Notes: generated by a model from the letters alone, not told the origin. Positions 18,846 through 28,947 are shown, counted from the stretch's first letter. The stretch: DNA of 64,000 nucleotides from Permianibacter fluminis (GCF_013179735.1 NZ_JABMEG010000001.1:868001-932000), one strand, 5' to 3'. Numbers and translations: made by a program.

Positions 18846-20372
18846 ATGTTCGAGAAAATGAAAGTCGCGACACGGCTATTGTTGCTCGCCGGTGTGCTGA
18901 TCGGCCTGCTGGTGCTGATCGGCTGGCTCGGCATCAGTGGCATGGGCGAAGCCAATGCCAGCATGGAAACGGTATACAAAGACCGGGTCGTACCGCTGAA
19001 AGACCTGAAAGAAATCGCCGACATGTACGCGGTCAATATCGTCGATGCCTCGCACAAGACTCGCAACGGCGGCTTTCGCTGGGACGAAGGGCTGGCCAGT
19101 GTCGAGAAAGCGAGTGAACGCATCCATACCCTGTGGCAGGCTTATCTGGCGACGGAAATGGTGCCGGAAGAGCAGCGGCTGGTCGATGCCATCAAGCCGG
19201 CACTGGTTGACGCCGACAAGGTGGTCAGCGAGCTGAGCGTGATCATGCGCAATCAGGATGCCGCAGCGCTGGATGCCTTGGTCAAGACCGAGCTGTACCA
19301 GAAAATTGATCCAGTCTCCGGTCTGTTCAGCGATCTGGTGGCGGTGCAGCTGACTGTCGCCGGCCGCGAGTACGAAACCTCACAACAACGCTACGCCACC
19401 ATCCGGCAATTGAACCTGTCCGTGATCGCCATCAGCGTGGTGCTGGCTTTTGTCCTTGGCTGGCTGATCACGCGCAGCCTGCTCCGGCAACTCGGTGGCG
19501 AGCCGGATTATGCTGCGGCAGTTGCCAATCAGGTCGCCGATGGCGATTTGACCGTGCACGTGCAGATCAAACCCAATGATCACAGCAGCCTGTTGGCGGC
19601 GCTGCAGAAAATGGTGCAGAAGCTCAATGGCGTGATGACCGAGATCCGCAGCTCGGCCGACGCACTGGCATCGGCATCGGAAGAAATTTCCTCGTCGGCG
19701 CAGTCGCTGTCGCAAACCGCTTCGGAACAGGCGGCCAACGTCGAAGAAACCAGTGCCTCGGTTGAAGAGATTTCTGCCACCGTGGCGCAGAACTCAGAGA
19801 ACGCCAAAATCACCGACAGCATTGCCAGCGAGTCGGCTGGCGGAGCCAGCGAAAGTGGCGATGCCGTGCGCGACACGGTCAGCGCCATGCAGCAAATCGC
19901 CAGCAAAATCAGCCTGATTGACGACATCGCCTACCAGACCAATTTGCTGGCGCTCAATGCCGCCATCGAAGCGGCGCGCGCCGGCGAACACGGCAAGGGC
20001 TTCTCGGTGGTGGCGGCCGAAGTGCGCAAGCTGGCCGAGCGTAGTCAGGTGGCGTCGCAGGAAATTGGTGGTCTCGCCAGCAACAGCATGATGCTGGCCG
20101 GTCGCGCCGGTACCTTGCTCGATGAACTGGTGCCATCGATCCGCAAGACCGCCGATCTGGTGCAGGAAATCAGCGCGGCCTCGCGCGAACAGACCGTTGG
20201 TCTGGAACAGATTAACACCGCCATCAGTCAGCTGTCGCAAATCACCCAGTCGACGGCCTCGGCATCGGAGCAGCTGTCATCCACCGCCGAAGAGATGAGC
20301 GCACAATCGGAACAACTGCTGGAAACCGTGCAGTACTTCCGGGTCGATGTCAGCAAGAAAGTCCAGCGTTGA
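18846..20372 (+). CDS. Methyl-accepting chemotaxis protein
   Basis: 508 residues; AGAGGA ribosome site before ATG 18846. Membrane helix 1 at about 9-30, a periplasmic helical sensor of the 4HB type (about 31-188), membrane helix 2 at about 190-212, HAMP-like segment starting [10 protein letters not shown], and a signalling domain with tip [19 protein letters not shown]. No C-terminal CheR pentapeptide. Close paralogue of the MCP at 12918 in its cytoplasmic half. Last gene of the che operon; an intrinsic terminator follows about 60 bases after its stop. Confidence 0.94.
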   Translation: MFEKMKVATRLLLLAGVLIGLLVLIGWLGISGMGEANASMETVYKDRVVPLKDLKEIADMYAVNIVDASHKTRNGGFRWDEGLASVEKASERIHTLWQAYLATEMVPEEQRLVDAIKPALVDADKVVSELSVIMRNQDAAALDALVKTELYQKIDPVSGLFSDLVAVQLTVAGREYETSQQRYATIRQLNLSVIAISVVLAFVLGWLITRSLLRQLGGEPDYAAAVANQVADGDLTVHVQIKPNDHSSLLAALQKMVQKLNGVMTEIRSSADALASASEEISSSAQSLSQTASEQAANVEETSASVEEISATVAQNSENAKITDSIASESAGGASESGDAVRDTVSAMQQIASKISLIDDIAYQTNLLALNAAIEAARAGEHGKGFSVVAAEVRKLAERSQVASQEIGGLASNSMMLAGRAGTLLDELVPSIRKTADLVQEISAASREQTVGLEQINTAISQLSQITQSTASASEQLSSTAEEMSAQSEQLLETVQYFRVDVSKKVQR

Positions 20373-20433
20373 AGCCGAAGCCTGCTGCGCAAAATCGATT
20401 GCTCAGGAAGAATGCGGCGATGGCGATGAGAAG

Positions 20434-20458
20434 CGGCTCAATCGTGAGCCGGTTTTTT
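20434..20458 (+). terminator. Intrinsic terminator of the che operon
   Basis: A 7-bp stem (cggctca / tgagccg) with a 4-base loop followed by six T on the + strand. It includes the last codon of the convergent MFS gene (stop at 20438-20440), so the two transcription units overlap at their 3' ends. Confidence 0.8.
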
Positions 20459-21643
20459 CAGCAGCACATAACTGCACAGCCACGCCATGGCGACGCAGAC
20501 AAAAATGACCGTGGCCATCGCTTGGGGTCCACGCGCCGGCAGCAAGCTGCCAGGCAAGCTGCTGACCACGCTGGCGGCAATGGCGGCAAAGAAAAACTGC
20601 AGCGTACCGAGCAGCGCCGATGCCGTGCCGGCGCGCTGGCCGAACGGTGCCAATGCGTTGGCGCTGGTATTGGGCAGCGTGATGCCAAGGCTGGCAACAA
20701 AACCAAACAGCGGTAGCGCTACGGCCCAAATCGACGGATTGGTCCAGAATGCGGCCACCGCCAGCAGCAAACCAAAAACCAGCGCCAGATGATTGCCGAC
20801 CCGTAGCACTTGCGAAGTGCTGTACTTGCGCAGCAGATGGCGATTCAGTTGCGACATGCCAATCAAGCCGGCGGCATTGCTGCCAAAGACCCAGCCGAAA
20901 TGTTCTGGCGGTACGGCGAAATAATCAATGAACACAAATGACGAACTGGTGATGTAGGAAAACATTGCGGCGTGGGCAAAGCCGCCAACCAGCACGTGGC
21001 CGTAAAACTGCCGCTCGCGCAGGACTTCGGCAAAGGCCAGCAGCAGCGCTTTCGGGTGCAGTGATTGCCGCGCCGTGACCGGCAAGGTTTCGCTCAGGTA
21101 ATGCCAGGTCGCCACCGCATTGGCCAGACCGAACACGGCCAGCGCGACAAAAATGAAACGCCAGTTGCTGACGCTGAGCAGCCAGCCGCCGACCAGCGGT
21201 GCCAGGATCGGCGCCAGCCCCATCACCAGCATCAGCAGCGAGAAAAATCGCGCCGCTTCGTTGGCAACAAAACGGTCGCGAACGATGGCGCGGGTGATCA
21301 CCAGCCCGGCACAGCCGCCCAGCGCCTGCAGAAAGCGCATGACAATCAGCCACTCGATGGACGGCGCCAGCGCGCAGCCGAGCGACGCGGCGACAAAAAT
21401 TGCAATGCCGACATAGAGCGGTGGCTTGCGACCAAAGCGATCGGCAACCGGACCGTACAGCAGTTGGCCAAAGGCAAAACCGAGAAAGCAGGCGGCCAAG
21501 GTCAGCTGGGTATGCGCCGGGCTGGCCTGCAATTCGCGGGCGATCTGCGGCAACGCCGGCAGATACATATCGATAGCCATCGGGGCAAACGCGGTCAGCG
21601 CACCCAGCACAAACAGCCAGGAAAGGGGCAGACGGTTGGACAT
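20438..21643 (-). CDS. Bcr/CflA-type drug-efflux MFS transporter
   Basis: 401 residues from ATG 21643 (MSNRLPLSW); earlier in-frame starts would add an Arg-rich non-membrane stretch not expected for the family. Twelve membrane helices. The N-terminal FAPMAIDMYLPALPQIAREL and the loop motif GPVADRFGRKP are signatures of the Bcr/CflA family of proton-driven multidrug exporters. Convergent with the che operon; its final codons coincide with that operon's terminator. No adjacent regulator gene is seen. Confidence 0.92.
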   Translation of the reverse strand: MSNRLPLSWLFVLGALTAFAPMAIDMYLPALPQIARELQASPAHTQLTLAACFLGFAFGQLLYGPVADRFGRKPPLYVGIAIFVAASLGCALAPSIEWLIVMRFLQALGGCAGLVITRAIVRDRFVANEAARFFSLLMLVMGLAPILAPLVGGWLLSVSNWRFIFVALAVFGLANAVATWHYLSETLPVTARQSLHPKALLLAFAEVLRERQFYGHVLVGGFAHAAMFSYITSSSFVFIDYFAVPPEHFGWVFGSNAAGLIGMSQLNRHLLRKYSTSQVLRVGNHLALVFGLLLAVAAFWTNPSIWAVALPLFGFVASLGITLPNTSANALAPFGQRAGTASALLGTLQFFFAAIAASVVSSLPGSLLPARGPQAMATVIFVCVAMAWLCSYVLLKKPAHD

Positions 21644-21867
21644 AAAGCGCAGGGACCGGCAGACGGAAATGGCCGGCATTTTACCGGTTACCGGCCGGGC
21701 TTGCCGGCGGCCGGCGCCGGACTCATGTGAACGAGTCTCATAAGCAGCATCTCGCGAGCGCCGGCCGAACATGACAACGCAGCGGCCGGTACAGCAGGAA
21801 TCCGGCCGATCATCTATGTTTTGACAGCAACTGCCTGCGCGGCGGTCATTTCAATTGAGGTCGGGTC

Positions 21868-22971
21868 ATGAGTCAGCAGTTGTCAGCGCCCTCGCCAGGG
21901 CCTAGCGTCATCCGGGTGATGATTGTCGACGATGCGCCAGAGAACCTGCTGCTGTTGCAGGACATGCTCAGCCAGCACGGCTGCGAGGTAGTCGCCTTCG
22001 CCAGTGGCGCGCAGGCGCTGAAGGCGGCCAAGCTGGAACCGCCGGATCTGATCCTGCTCGATATCACGATGCCGGAAATGGATGGGTATCAGGTCTGCGA
22101 AACACTGCGTGCGCATCCGCGGCTGGCCAACACGCCGGTGATTTTCCTGTCGGCGCTGGGTTCAACCGAAGACAAGGTGCGGGCGTTTCAGGCCGGTGGC
22201 GTCGACTACATCACCAAGCCGTTTCAGTTTGAAGAAGTGCAGGCGCGCATCAACACGCACTTTCGTTTGCATCAATTGCAGATGCAGCTGGAGTTCCAGA
22301 ATCAGCATCTGCAGGAGCTGGTCGAGGCCAAAGCCAAACAGTTGTCCGAGTCGCAGCTGGCGACCATTTTTGCCCTGGCCAAGCTCGCCGACAGTCGCGA
22401 CGGCGAGTTGAGTTTCCGGCTTGACCAAATCCGGCTCTACTGCAAGCTGATTGCCGAAACCTTGCGGCTCGGTTCGCCCTACGCTGATGAAATCAATCCG
22501 GAATTCGTCACCCTGATCCAGCACGCTGCGCCGCTGCATGATATCGGCGAGGTGGTGGTGCCCGAGGCAGTGCTGCTGAAGCCGGGCAAACTGACGCCGG
22601 AAGAATGGCAAGTGATGAAGAGTCACGCTGAAATCGGCGAGCGGACCTTGAATTCGATCGCGGCGTATCATCAGGACAACGCCTTCATCCGCATGGGCAT
22701 CGAGATTGCCGGTGGTCATCATGAGCGTTGGGACGGCAGCGGTTATCCGCGCGGCCTGGCTGGCACTGACATCCCCTTGTCGGCACGTATCATGGCTGTG
22801 GTCGATGTCTATGCGGCGCTACGCTCCACCCGTAGCTACCGGACCGAGCTCAGCCATGCTGACGCTGTCGCCACCATCACGGCCGCCGCCGGCAGCCAAT
22901 TCGATCCGATTGTCGTCGCGGCCTTTGTCGAACTGGCGCCGCAATTCGAACGCATTCATGCTGGACTGTGA
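21868..22971 (+). CDS. Response regulator with HD-GYP c-di-GMP phosphodiesterase domain
   Basis: 367 residues. Receiver with D21-D22 and phosphoacceptor D65 in LLDITMPEMDG, a coiled linker (about 140-175), then an HD-GYP domain: LHDIGEVVVPE (HD; the usual Lys after DIG is Glu here), GGHHERWDGSGYPRGL (HHE and GYP) and ARIMAVVDVYAALRS. The metal-ligand residues appear complete, so c-di-GMP hydrolysis is plausible. The following gene, 55 bases on, is a hybrid kinase with two receivers and an Hpt, a natural upstream partner. No Shine-Dalgarno stronger than TTGAGG is seen. Confidence 0.93.
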   Translation: MSQQLSAPSPGPSVIRVMIVDDAPENLLLLQDMLSQHGCEVVAFASGAQALKAAKLEPPDLILLDITMPEMDGYQVCETLRAHPRLANTPVIFLSALGSTEDKVRAFQAGGVDYITKPFQFEEVQARINTHFRLHQLQMQLEFQNQHLQELVEAKAKQLSESQLATIFALAKLADSRDGELSFRLDQIRLYCKLIAETLRLGSPYADEINPEFVTLIQHAAPLHDIGEVVVPEAVLLKPGKLTPEEWQVMKSHAEIGERTLNSIAAYHQDNAFIRMGIEIAGGHHERWDGSGYPRGLAGTDIPLSARIMAVVDVYAALRSTRSYRTELSHADAVATITAAAGSQFDPIVVAAFVELAPQFERIHAGL

Positions 22972-23026
22972 TCATCTGCAAGAGGTTTGCTTTGAGAGTT
23001 GACCGCGCTGGCATGGGTGCCGTTTG

Positions 23027-25960
23027 ATGAACAGTTTGCTGCGCCGATCACTGGCGACCAAAACCCTGCTCTGGGTGCTACTGACCAGCGCGGTGCTGAC
23101 TGGCATCACCACCTGGTTGACGGTTGAGCGCGAACGCAGCCGGATGATCGAGGCGGCGCGCATCGAGGCGCGCAACGCGGTCAACGGCAGTGTCAGCGCG
23201 ATGGCCGGCGCCGTCTGGGCTTATGATGAAAAAACCCTGCAAGCGATTCTCGATGGCCTGACGCTCGCTACCACGATCCAGTCGGTGCAGGTCGATAGCA
23301 GTGATCTGGATCTGCAATCGGCGCGCGACGGTGACTACCAGAAAGTGGATGCGCGCTGGACCGTACCATTGCTGGCGCCGGATGGCAGCCGAAAAATCGG
23401 CGTCGTTGAAGTCAACGAATCCTACGCCAAGCTGCAGCAACTGATGTCGGACCGGCTCACGGTGCTCGCGGTCACAGAAGCACTGAAGATGCTGATCCTG
23501 ACCGGCATGCTGTTTGTCATTGTTAATCTGTTGATCACCCGACACCTGCGCACGCTGGCCATTGAAGTGGAGCAGCTCGCTGCCGATCCCGATTTGCAGC
23601 AAGTGTCGCTACCGCGCGCACCGCGAACCCGGTCAGACGAGCTCGATATCGTGGTCAGCGCGGTCAATCAGTTTTCGCTGGCACGGCGCACCGCCGAAGT
23701 GGCGCTGCGCGAACTGAACGCCGAACTGGAGCAGCGCATCCAGGACCGGACGCTGGCCTTGCAACGCAGCAATGAAGATCTGGCGCAGGCGCGTGATGCT
23801 GCCGACGCCGCCAGCCAGGCCAAGAGTACGTTTCTGGCCAACATGAGCCATGAAATCCGGACACCGCTCAATGCCATCATCGGCATGTCCTATCTGGCCG
23901 AGCGTACCGCGCTCAGCGTACAACAACGCGGCTACATCGAAAAAACCCGAACGGCCGCCGAATCGCTGCTCAGCATCATCAACGACATTCTGGATTTTTC
24001 CAAAATCGAAGCCGGCAAGATGGAGCTGGAGCAACAGCCGTTTCTGCTGGCCGATGTCATCGATAAGATCACTGCGCTGGTGGCATTCCGGGCCCATGCA
24101 AAAGGCCTGGAATACCTGCTCGATGTCAGTGCCGACACGCCTGCCGGCTTGATCGGTGATCCGCTGCGGCTATCGCAGGTATTGCTCAATCTGTGCAACA
24201 ACGCGATCAAATTCACTCAGCAGGGTGAAGTGCTGCTGCGCATCGAGCCGAGCCGGCTCTCACCGAATGCTGCTATGTCGGTGCGACTGCGTTTTGCCGT
24301 CCGTGACACCGGCATCGGGCTCAATGACGTCCAGCGCAGCCGGTTGTTTCAACCGTTCACACAGGCCGACACGTCCACTACCCGGCAATTTGGCGGCACC
24401 GGTCTTGGTTTGGCCATCAGTCGCCAGCTGGTCGAATTGATGCACGGCGAGATCGGCGTCAACAGCGAAGCGGGTGTCGGTTCCGAATTCTGGTTCGAAG
24501 CCGATTTTGGGTTGGCCACGGAGTTGCAGGTGGAAGCGGCGCGCCGTTTGCCGCAGGCCGAATTGCGACTGCAGGTGCTGGTGGTGGACGACAATCAAAG
24601 CGCTCGCGTCATCGCCACCAATCTGCTAGATGTGCTGGGCTTTCCCTGCAAGGCGGTCGACAGCGGTCGCCAAGCCTTGCTCGAATTGCAACAGGCCAGT
24701 CAGTCCGGTCGACCCTATGATTTGGTGCTGCTCGATTGGCGGATGCCGGAGGAAGACGGCCTCAGTGTGTTCAAGCAGATTCGCGCCGATAGCCAATTGA
24801 GTGTGCAGCCGAAAGTGATTCTGTTTACCGGCAGTCGTCAGGATGAATTGGCAGAAGCCGTCGACGCCGCCGGTTTCGATGGCTACCTGAGTAAACCGGC
24901 AACCTTGTCCGGCTTGCTCGACAGTATTCTGACTGCCTGTGGCAAGCAGGCGGTCGCCAGGGATGCACTGACCAAAGAAGACAATGGCAATCGCTGGCGC
25001 GCGCTACGCGGCAAGCGTGTGCTGCTGGTTGAAGACAATGAACTGAACCAGCAGCTGGCAATGGAAATTCTGGTGGTCGATGCCGGCATTGATGTCACGG
25101 TCGCGCGCAGCGGCCGTGAAGCGGTAGATTTACTGCGGCAGCAACCGTTGGCATTTGCTGCGGTGCTGATGGATATCCAGATGCCGGAGATGGATGGTTA
25201 TGAAGCGACCCGGCAAATTCGCCAGCGCCTGCATCTGACCAGCCTGCCCATCATCGCAATGACGGCGCACGCCCTGCAACAGGACCGCCAGCAATGCCTC
25301 GCGGTTGGCATGAACGATTTCATCAGCAAGCCGTTCATCCCCGACGAGTTGTTCGAAACACTGAGTTGCTGGCTACGGCCGGAGGCGAACAGCGGTGCTG
25401 GCCGTCAGAACGGTGTGGTTCATCAAAACGGCGTCGCACCTCAAAATGGAGCGGTTCATCACAACGATTCTGTCCAGCACAATGGTTCGGCTGCTGGCAA
25501 GACCGATAGCGCCAGCAATGACAGAAATGCAAACGGTGCAGAAAAAAACGCCAGCGCGAGCGGTGTTGCCGACCCGCGTACCGATGAGCCCGCCATCGCT
25601 GGCCTCGCCGATTTACCGCGGCTCGATCCGGTGCTCGGCCGCAGTCATTGCAACGGCAAGGAAAGTCTCTATCGCAAAGTGCTGCAGTTGTTCGTCGATA
25701 CCCGCGCCGAAAGCGGCGACGAAGTCGCCAGCGCGCTGCAGCAACAGGACTGGACTACGGCGACGCGCACGGCGCACACGGTCAAATCGGTATCGGCAAC
25801 GCTCGGTGCGCGTCGGCTGGCGTTTATCGCTGGCGAACTGGAGCTGGCATTAGCCAATCGCAATGCGGAAAAAGTGCCAGTGCTGTTGCAGGCCTTCCGG
25901 GAAGAACTGAGTGCAATGCTGCAACAAAGTCGTGACTATCTCGCGAGCGAAGTCAGTTGA
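23027..25960 (+). CDS. Hybrid sensor histidine kinase (HisKA-HATPase-REC-REC-Hpt)
   Basis: 977 residues from ATG 23027. Membrane helix at about 12-33, a periplasmic sensor of about 110 residues, second helix near 150-172, a coiled segment, then HisKA with H275 in [11 protein letters not shown], HATPase with NNAIKF, DTGIGL and [10 protein letters not shown], receiver 1 with D570 in [11 protein letters not shown], receiver 2 with D716 in [11 protein letters not shown], and a C-terminal Hpt with H917 in AHTVKSVSA. Between receiver 2 and Hpt (about residues 785-840) lies a Gln/Asn/His/Gly-rich linker with repeated 'QNG' units. The BarA/ArcB-like layout supports a phosphorelay, probably to the HD-GYP regulator just upstream. 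Confidence 0.95.
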   Translation: MNSLLRRSLATKTLLWVLLTSAVLTGITTWLTVERERSRMIEAARIEARNAVNGSVSAMAGAVWAYDEKTLQAILDGLTLATTIQSVQVDSSDLDLQSARDGDYQKVDARWTVPLLAPDGSRKIGVVEVNESYAKLQQLMSDRLTVLAVTEALKMLILTGMLFVIVNLLITRHLRTLAIEVEQLAADPDLQQVSLPRAPRTRSDELDIVVSAVNQFSLARRTAEVALRELNAELEQRIQDRTLALQRSNEDLAQARDAADAASQAKSTFLANMSHEIRTPLNAIIGMSYLAERTALSVQQRGYIEKTRTAAESLLSIINDILDFSKIEAGKMELEQQPFLLADVIDKITALVAFRAHAKGLEYLLDVSADTPAGLIGDPLRLSQVLLNLCNNAIKFTQQGEVLLRIEPSRLSPNAAMSVRLRFAVRDTGIGLNDVQRSRLFQPFTQADTSTTRQFGGTGLGLAISRQLVELMHGEIGVNSEAGVGSEFWFEADFGLATELQVEAARRLPQAELRLQVLVVDDNQSARVIATNLLDVLGFPCKAVDSGRQALLELQQASQSGRPYDLVLLDWRMPEEDGLSVFKQIRADSQLSVQPKVILFTGSRQDELAEAVDAAGFDGYLSKPATLSGLLDSILTACGKQAVARDALTKEDNGNRWRALRGKRVLLVEDNELNQQLAMEILVVDAGIDVTVARSGREAVDLLRQQPLAFAAVLMDIQMPEMDGYEATRQIRQRLHLTSLPIIAMTAHALQQDRQQCLAVGMNDFISKPFIPDELFETLSCWLRPEANSGAGRQNGVVHQNGVAPQNGAVHHNDSVQHNGSAAGKTDSASNDRNANGAEKNASASGVADPRTDEPAIAGLADLPRLDPVLGRSHCNGKESLYRKVLQLFVDTRAESGDEVASALQQQDWTTATRTAHTVKSVSATLGARRLAFIAGELELALANRNAEKVPVLLQAFREELSAMLQQSRDYLASEVS

Positions 25961-26058
25961 TGCGGGATGCCGAATTGGCGGTAGTGCTTGAAAGGTCGGT
26001 AGCCATCAGGACGCGGGCGATATCGCAGTTGTGACGGACGTCAGTTTGCGCAGTCGAG

Positions 26059-26943
26059 TCATGGCTTCGAACGGTTCTTGGCCGGGTCGCTCTTGGCTTG
26101 GTCGTTCTTGGGCGAATCGCTTTTAGGCAATTCGATCTTCGGCAACTCGATCTTTGGCAAATACTGCAAGCCCAGGCGCGCACTGCTGCCATCGCGGGCG
26201 GCTTCAGCAATCGTCTTGCTGAGCAGTGTTTGCAGCGCGTCGCTGTAGTCGGGTGCGCGGCTGACCATGAAGTAGAAACTGACTTCGCTGTGGGCCCAGC
26301 TTGGCGCCGGCATCACGGCGATGCGGCCGCTGCTGAATGCGTCGTACAGGCCAATCAGTCGATAGCCTTGTACGAGTTCAAGATTAATCGGCACCAGATC
26401 GCAGTTGCCCTGCTCCAGCATGCGAATCACTGCCGGATACGATTTGGCTTCGGTGTTCAGTGCGGGCAACGGCTGGTTGTCGTTCAGATCGTAGGCGTAG
26501 CCAAATTGCCCGCAGGCCCGGTATTGGCGCAGATGCGCCGCTGTTGGCAAGCTCGGCACCGGGCGGTCGCGGTTGTAGAGATAACCGACGTGAGTGCTGT
26601 AGTGACTGCTCGGGAAGCGGAATAGTTTTTCCCGTTCGCTGACCTTGACGCCATCGAGCACCAGATCGTAATGGCCGCCGGCCGCTTCACTGAGACAGCG
26701 TTTCCACGGCAGCAGCCGGTACTCGGCGCTGCGGCCGGATCTGCCCAGCAGCAGATTGAGCAGATCGATGTTGTAGCCGGTGACGACAGTGCTGCGTTCG
26801 CCGTTTTGGCGCTGGTAAAACGTGTACGGCGGCCATTCGTCTTCATCGCCACAGACCTGCAGCCGCGCCGGGACGTCGGCAGCCGTGGCCAATATTGGCA
26901 AGCCGGCCAGCAGGGCCAGCCACAGCATTCGAAACCGTTTCAT
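26059..26943 (-). CDS. Periplasmic solute-binding protein (SBP_bac_3 type) with repeat tail
   Basis: 294 residues. Signal peptide (MLWLALLAGLPILATAA, cleavage after about residue 22), then a family-3 solute-binding fold: CGDEDEWPPYTFY, VVTGYNIDLLNLLL and LPWKRCLSEAAGGHYDLVLDG. The last 30 or so residues are six pentapeptide-like units beginning with Lys (KIELP, KIELP, KSDSP, KNDQA, KSDPA, KNRSK). No ABC transporter permease or ATPase gene is nearby, so it may be a stand-alone sensor or an orphan binding protein. The ligand cannot be told. Confidence 0.85.
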   Translation of the reverse strand: MKRFRMLWLALLAGLPILATAADVPARLQVCGDEDEWPPYTFYQRQNGERSTVVTGYNIDLLNLLLGRSGRSAEYRLLPWKRCLSEAAGGHYDLVLDGVKVSEREKLFRFPSSHYSTHVGYLYNRDRPVPSLPTAAHLRQYRACGQFGYAYDLNDNQPLPALNTEAKSYPAVIRMLEQGNCDLVPINLELVQGYRLIGLYDAFSSGRIAVMPAPSWAHSEVSFYFMVSRAPDYSDALQTLLSKTIAEAARDGSSARLGLQYLPKIELPKIELPKSDSPKNDQAKSDPAKNRSKP

Positions 26944-27059
26944 TGCGCGAACTCCAGCTGCCCGGCAGGCAGTGTTGATCCGCGTTAACTAAAGATGATG
27001 ATTCAGCATTCTGCAATGCGACGCTGGCGCCAGTTGTCGGTTGCCGGCATCGGTCGGTG

Positions 27060-27497
27060 CTAGCTGCGCAGCCAGAACGTCGCCGGGCCGTCGTTGACCA
27101 ATGCGACCTGCATGTCGGCGCCAAAACGGCCGCAGGCGCTGGCCGGGTGCAGTGCCTGCAGTCGCTGCCAGGCATAGTCGAACAATTGTTTGCCGACGGC
27201 CGGGCTGGCAGCGTTGGAAAAGCCGGGTCGCAGTCCGCTGCGGGTGTCGGCCGCCAAGGTGAATTGCGGGATCAGCAACACGCTGCCGGCGATGGCGCGT
27301 ACGCTACGATTCATCTTGCCGGCCTCATCGCTGAAAATGCGATAGTCGAGCAGACGATTCAAAAACCGATCGATATCCGGTTCGCGATCATCCGGTTCGG
27401 CGCAGAGAAAAATCAGCAGGCCGCGATCGATCGCGCCGAGCACGACGTTATCAACGCTGACCTGGGCGGAACTGACTCGCTGCAGCAAGGCGATCAT
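27060..27497 (-). CDS. dtd: D-aminoacyl-tRNA deacylase
   Basis: 145 residues, normal for the family. It starts MIALLQRVSSAQVSVDN and carries the two active-site motifs: SVLLIPQFTLAADT (SQxT-type site, here PQFTL) and the cross-subunit NDGPATFWL (Gly-cisPro loop). The enzyme recycles D-aminoacyl- and mischarged glycyl-tRNAs. The start at 27497 is chosen by homology; the frame is open further but not conserved. The neighbouring gene starts divergently 76 bases away. Confidence 0.94.
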   Translation of the reverse strand: MIALLQRVSSAQVSVDNVVLGAIDRGLLIFLCAEPDDREPDIDRFLNRLLDYRIFSDEAGKMNRSVRAIAGSVLLIPQFTLAADTRSGLRPGFSNAASPAVGKQLFDYAWQRLQALHPASACGRFGADMQVALVNDGPATFWLRS

Positions 27498-27572
27498 GAC
27501 ATGAGGTCCGAAACGGGCGGCCAAGCTGGCTGGCCGCGGGGCATCTGTCGCGACAGACAGGAGGTGAGGATT

Positions 27573-28199
27573 ATGACACGAGCCGACAAGGGTCCAGCAA
27601 CGGTGCCAAGCCCGCTGGCGCGCCTGCGCGAGTGGTTGCCGATGCTGATGTCGGTGCTGGCGTTTACGGTATCGCTGACCTCGCTTTACTACGCCGCGCT
27701 GCGCGATGGTCAGGTCATCGCGATGACCGGACCGATGCTGCTGCTCAGTCATGATCCGCTGACCGGGGTCGGCAATGTCAGTGTCGCGGTCAATCTGTCG
27801 AATACCGGTGCGCGTTTGGTGACGGTAAAACAATTGCAGCTGCAGGTCACCGGGCCCGATGGCAAAACGACGGTGCGTCTGCCGGCCGTCGCCCAGCAAA
27901 AACTGGCCGCCGATGGCGAGCCGAAAGATGATGTCATGACCGCGCCGATCACGCTGGCGCCGCGCAGCGAAACCTCGCGCCAGTTGCGCTTTACCATCAC
28001 GGCGAAAGATGCCGAGCACTTCGCGTTTGTCGAGACCGGAAAATACCAGTTTCAGCTGTCACTGCAGTTGCTTGATGGCCAGCGGGAGGCTGAGCACTGG
28101 GTGCTGGATCTGTCAGAAACGGAAGCCTACCAATTGACGTATTGGCGCGGCTTGAATATCGGCAATACCCTGGCTGTGCTGAAAGCCGAGTCGCCTTAG
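27573..28199 (+). CDS. Membrane-anchored protein of unknown function
   Basis: 208 residues with a strong GGAGGTGAG site before ATG 27573. A single membrane helix at about 24-45 (MLMSVLAFTVSLTSLYYAAL) follows a short Arg/Lys-containing N-terminus, and the rest (about 46-208) is predicted beta-rich and probably periplasmic. It contains VAVNLSNTGARLVTVKQLQL, which has an immunoglobulin-like look. No family is recognised. Divergent from dtd and followed by a REP-like element. Confidence 0.75.
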   Translation: MTRADKGPATVPSPLARLREWLPMLMSVLAFTVSLTSLYYAALRDGQVIAMTGPMLLLSHDPLTGVGNVSVAVNLSNTGARLVTVKQLQLQVTGPDGKTTVRLPAVAQQKLAADGEPKDDVMTAPITLAPRSETSRQLRFTITAKDAEHFAFVETGKYQFQLSLQLLDGQREAEHWVLDLSETEAYQLTYWRGLNIGNTLAVLKAESP

Positions 28200-28249
28200 C
28201 GAGCGCATTGCCTGTTCGCGCTCAGCTGTCTTGATTCAGCCCGTACTCC

Positions 28250-28337
28250 GTAGCCTGGATGCAGCGCAGCGGAATCCGGGACCGTTTCGCGCCCACTCGC
28301 ACCTTCCCCGGATTCCATTTCATTACATCCGGGCTAC
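28250..28337. repeat. REP/BIME-like extragenic palindrome
   Basis: Outer arms gtagcctggatg (28250-28261) and catccgggctac (28326-28337) pair with one mismatch, and inner arms ggaatccggg (28271-28280) and cccggattcc (28307-28316) pair perfectly. This is the 'GTAGCC.GGATG..GCGCAGCGgAATCCGGG' palindrome that recurs in intergenic DNA of many proteobacteria. It lies between an unknown gene and an AT-richer islet. Confidence 0.8.
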
Positions 28338-28392
28338 GCTAGCTGCAGTTTGGGTTGACGATTTCTTTCGAAGTTTTTGATCGGAGTTGGAG

Positions 28393-28737
28393 ATGATAGG
28401 TCGCCTGATGGATTCTGCTGGTTACTTTATGCAAGTCGCCATGCCGGTTGGAATTGGGTCATTTCTCGCGCTTGTTATCGAGTCTGGCTGCGGGCGTGGC
28501 GCTAATATTTGTAGCTCAGAAATTGTGTATCAATTGACGATTGGGTACACCTTATCGGGGTTTGGTACGGCTGTATTGTTTGGTATGTTGATCAGATACT
28601 TTGTTATTAAGGATCTGCATAAAGTAGTTTCCAGGAAAGGCGCTGCTATCGAAGCAGTTATCGCTATATCTGAGATCTTCGTCGGCTTTGTATTGCTAAC
28701 GACAGGTGTGTTGAACATTGTTTTGAAATTAAGATAA
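28393..28737 (+). CDS. Small unknown membrane protein, AT-rich
   Basis: 114 residues from ATG 28393, preceded by GGAG. Hydrophobic segments at about residues 17-35, 50-72 and 88-110 suggest three membrane helices; Cys residues cluster at 33-40. Base composition differs from the window: row 28561-28620 is 35% GC by direct count, against roughly 60% in typical rows. Sits directly after the REP-like palindrome. No family recognised; composition suggests recent acquisition. Confidence 0.6.
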   Translation: MIGRLMDSAGYFMQVAMPVGIGSFLALVIESGCGRGANICSSEIVYQLTIGYTLSGFGTAVLFGMLIRYFVIKDLHKVVSRKGAAIEAVIAISEIFVGFVLLTTGVLNIVLKLR

Positions 28738-28741
28738 TGAC

Positions 28742-28912
28742 GTGCTAGTGAGCGTATCTGTTGAATTCCACCTAAAGCAGATCCGTGTCTCCCGTCGAAT
28801 ACTGACGCATGAGAAGCGTTTGTCGGGCTGCCATTTTTTTGAATCGTGGCGTCACCGATATTGGGCAGTTCCTGATGAAAATCACTTCTTCAAATGGATC
28901 AGTTCTAGGTGA
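28742..28912 (+). CDS. Possible 56-residue small protein or gene remnant
   Basis: An open frame of 57 codons from a GTG at 28742, starting 5 bases after the stop of the previous gene. The product is basic and aromatic-rich near its end (WRHRYWAVPDENHFFKW). No ribosome site is obvious, and no family is recognised. It could be a true small gene, the 3' remnant of a larger one, or chance. Shares the low GC of the gene before it. Confidence 0.25.
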   Translation: MLVSVSVEFHLKQIRVSRRILTHEKRLSGCHFFESWRHRYWAVPDENHFFKWISSR

Positions 28913-28947
28913 GCGTCAACATTCATTTCAATAACAAAGCGGTCGCC

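Noticed and set aside
28200-28392. Insertion-sequence end or remnant
   Set aside because: The palindrome is the widespread REP/BIME type; no transposase fragment or target duplication is visible.
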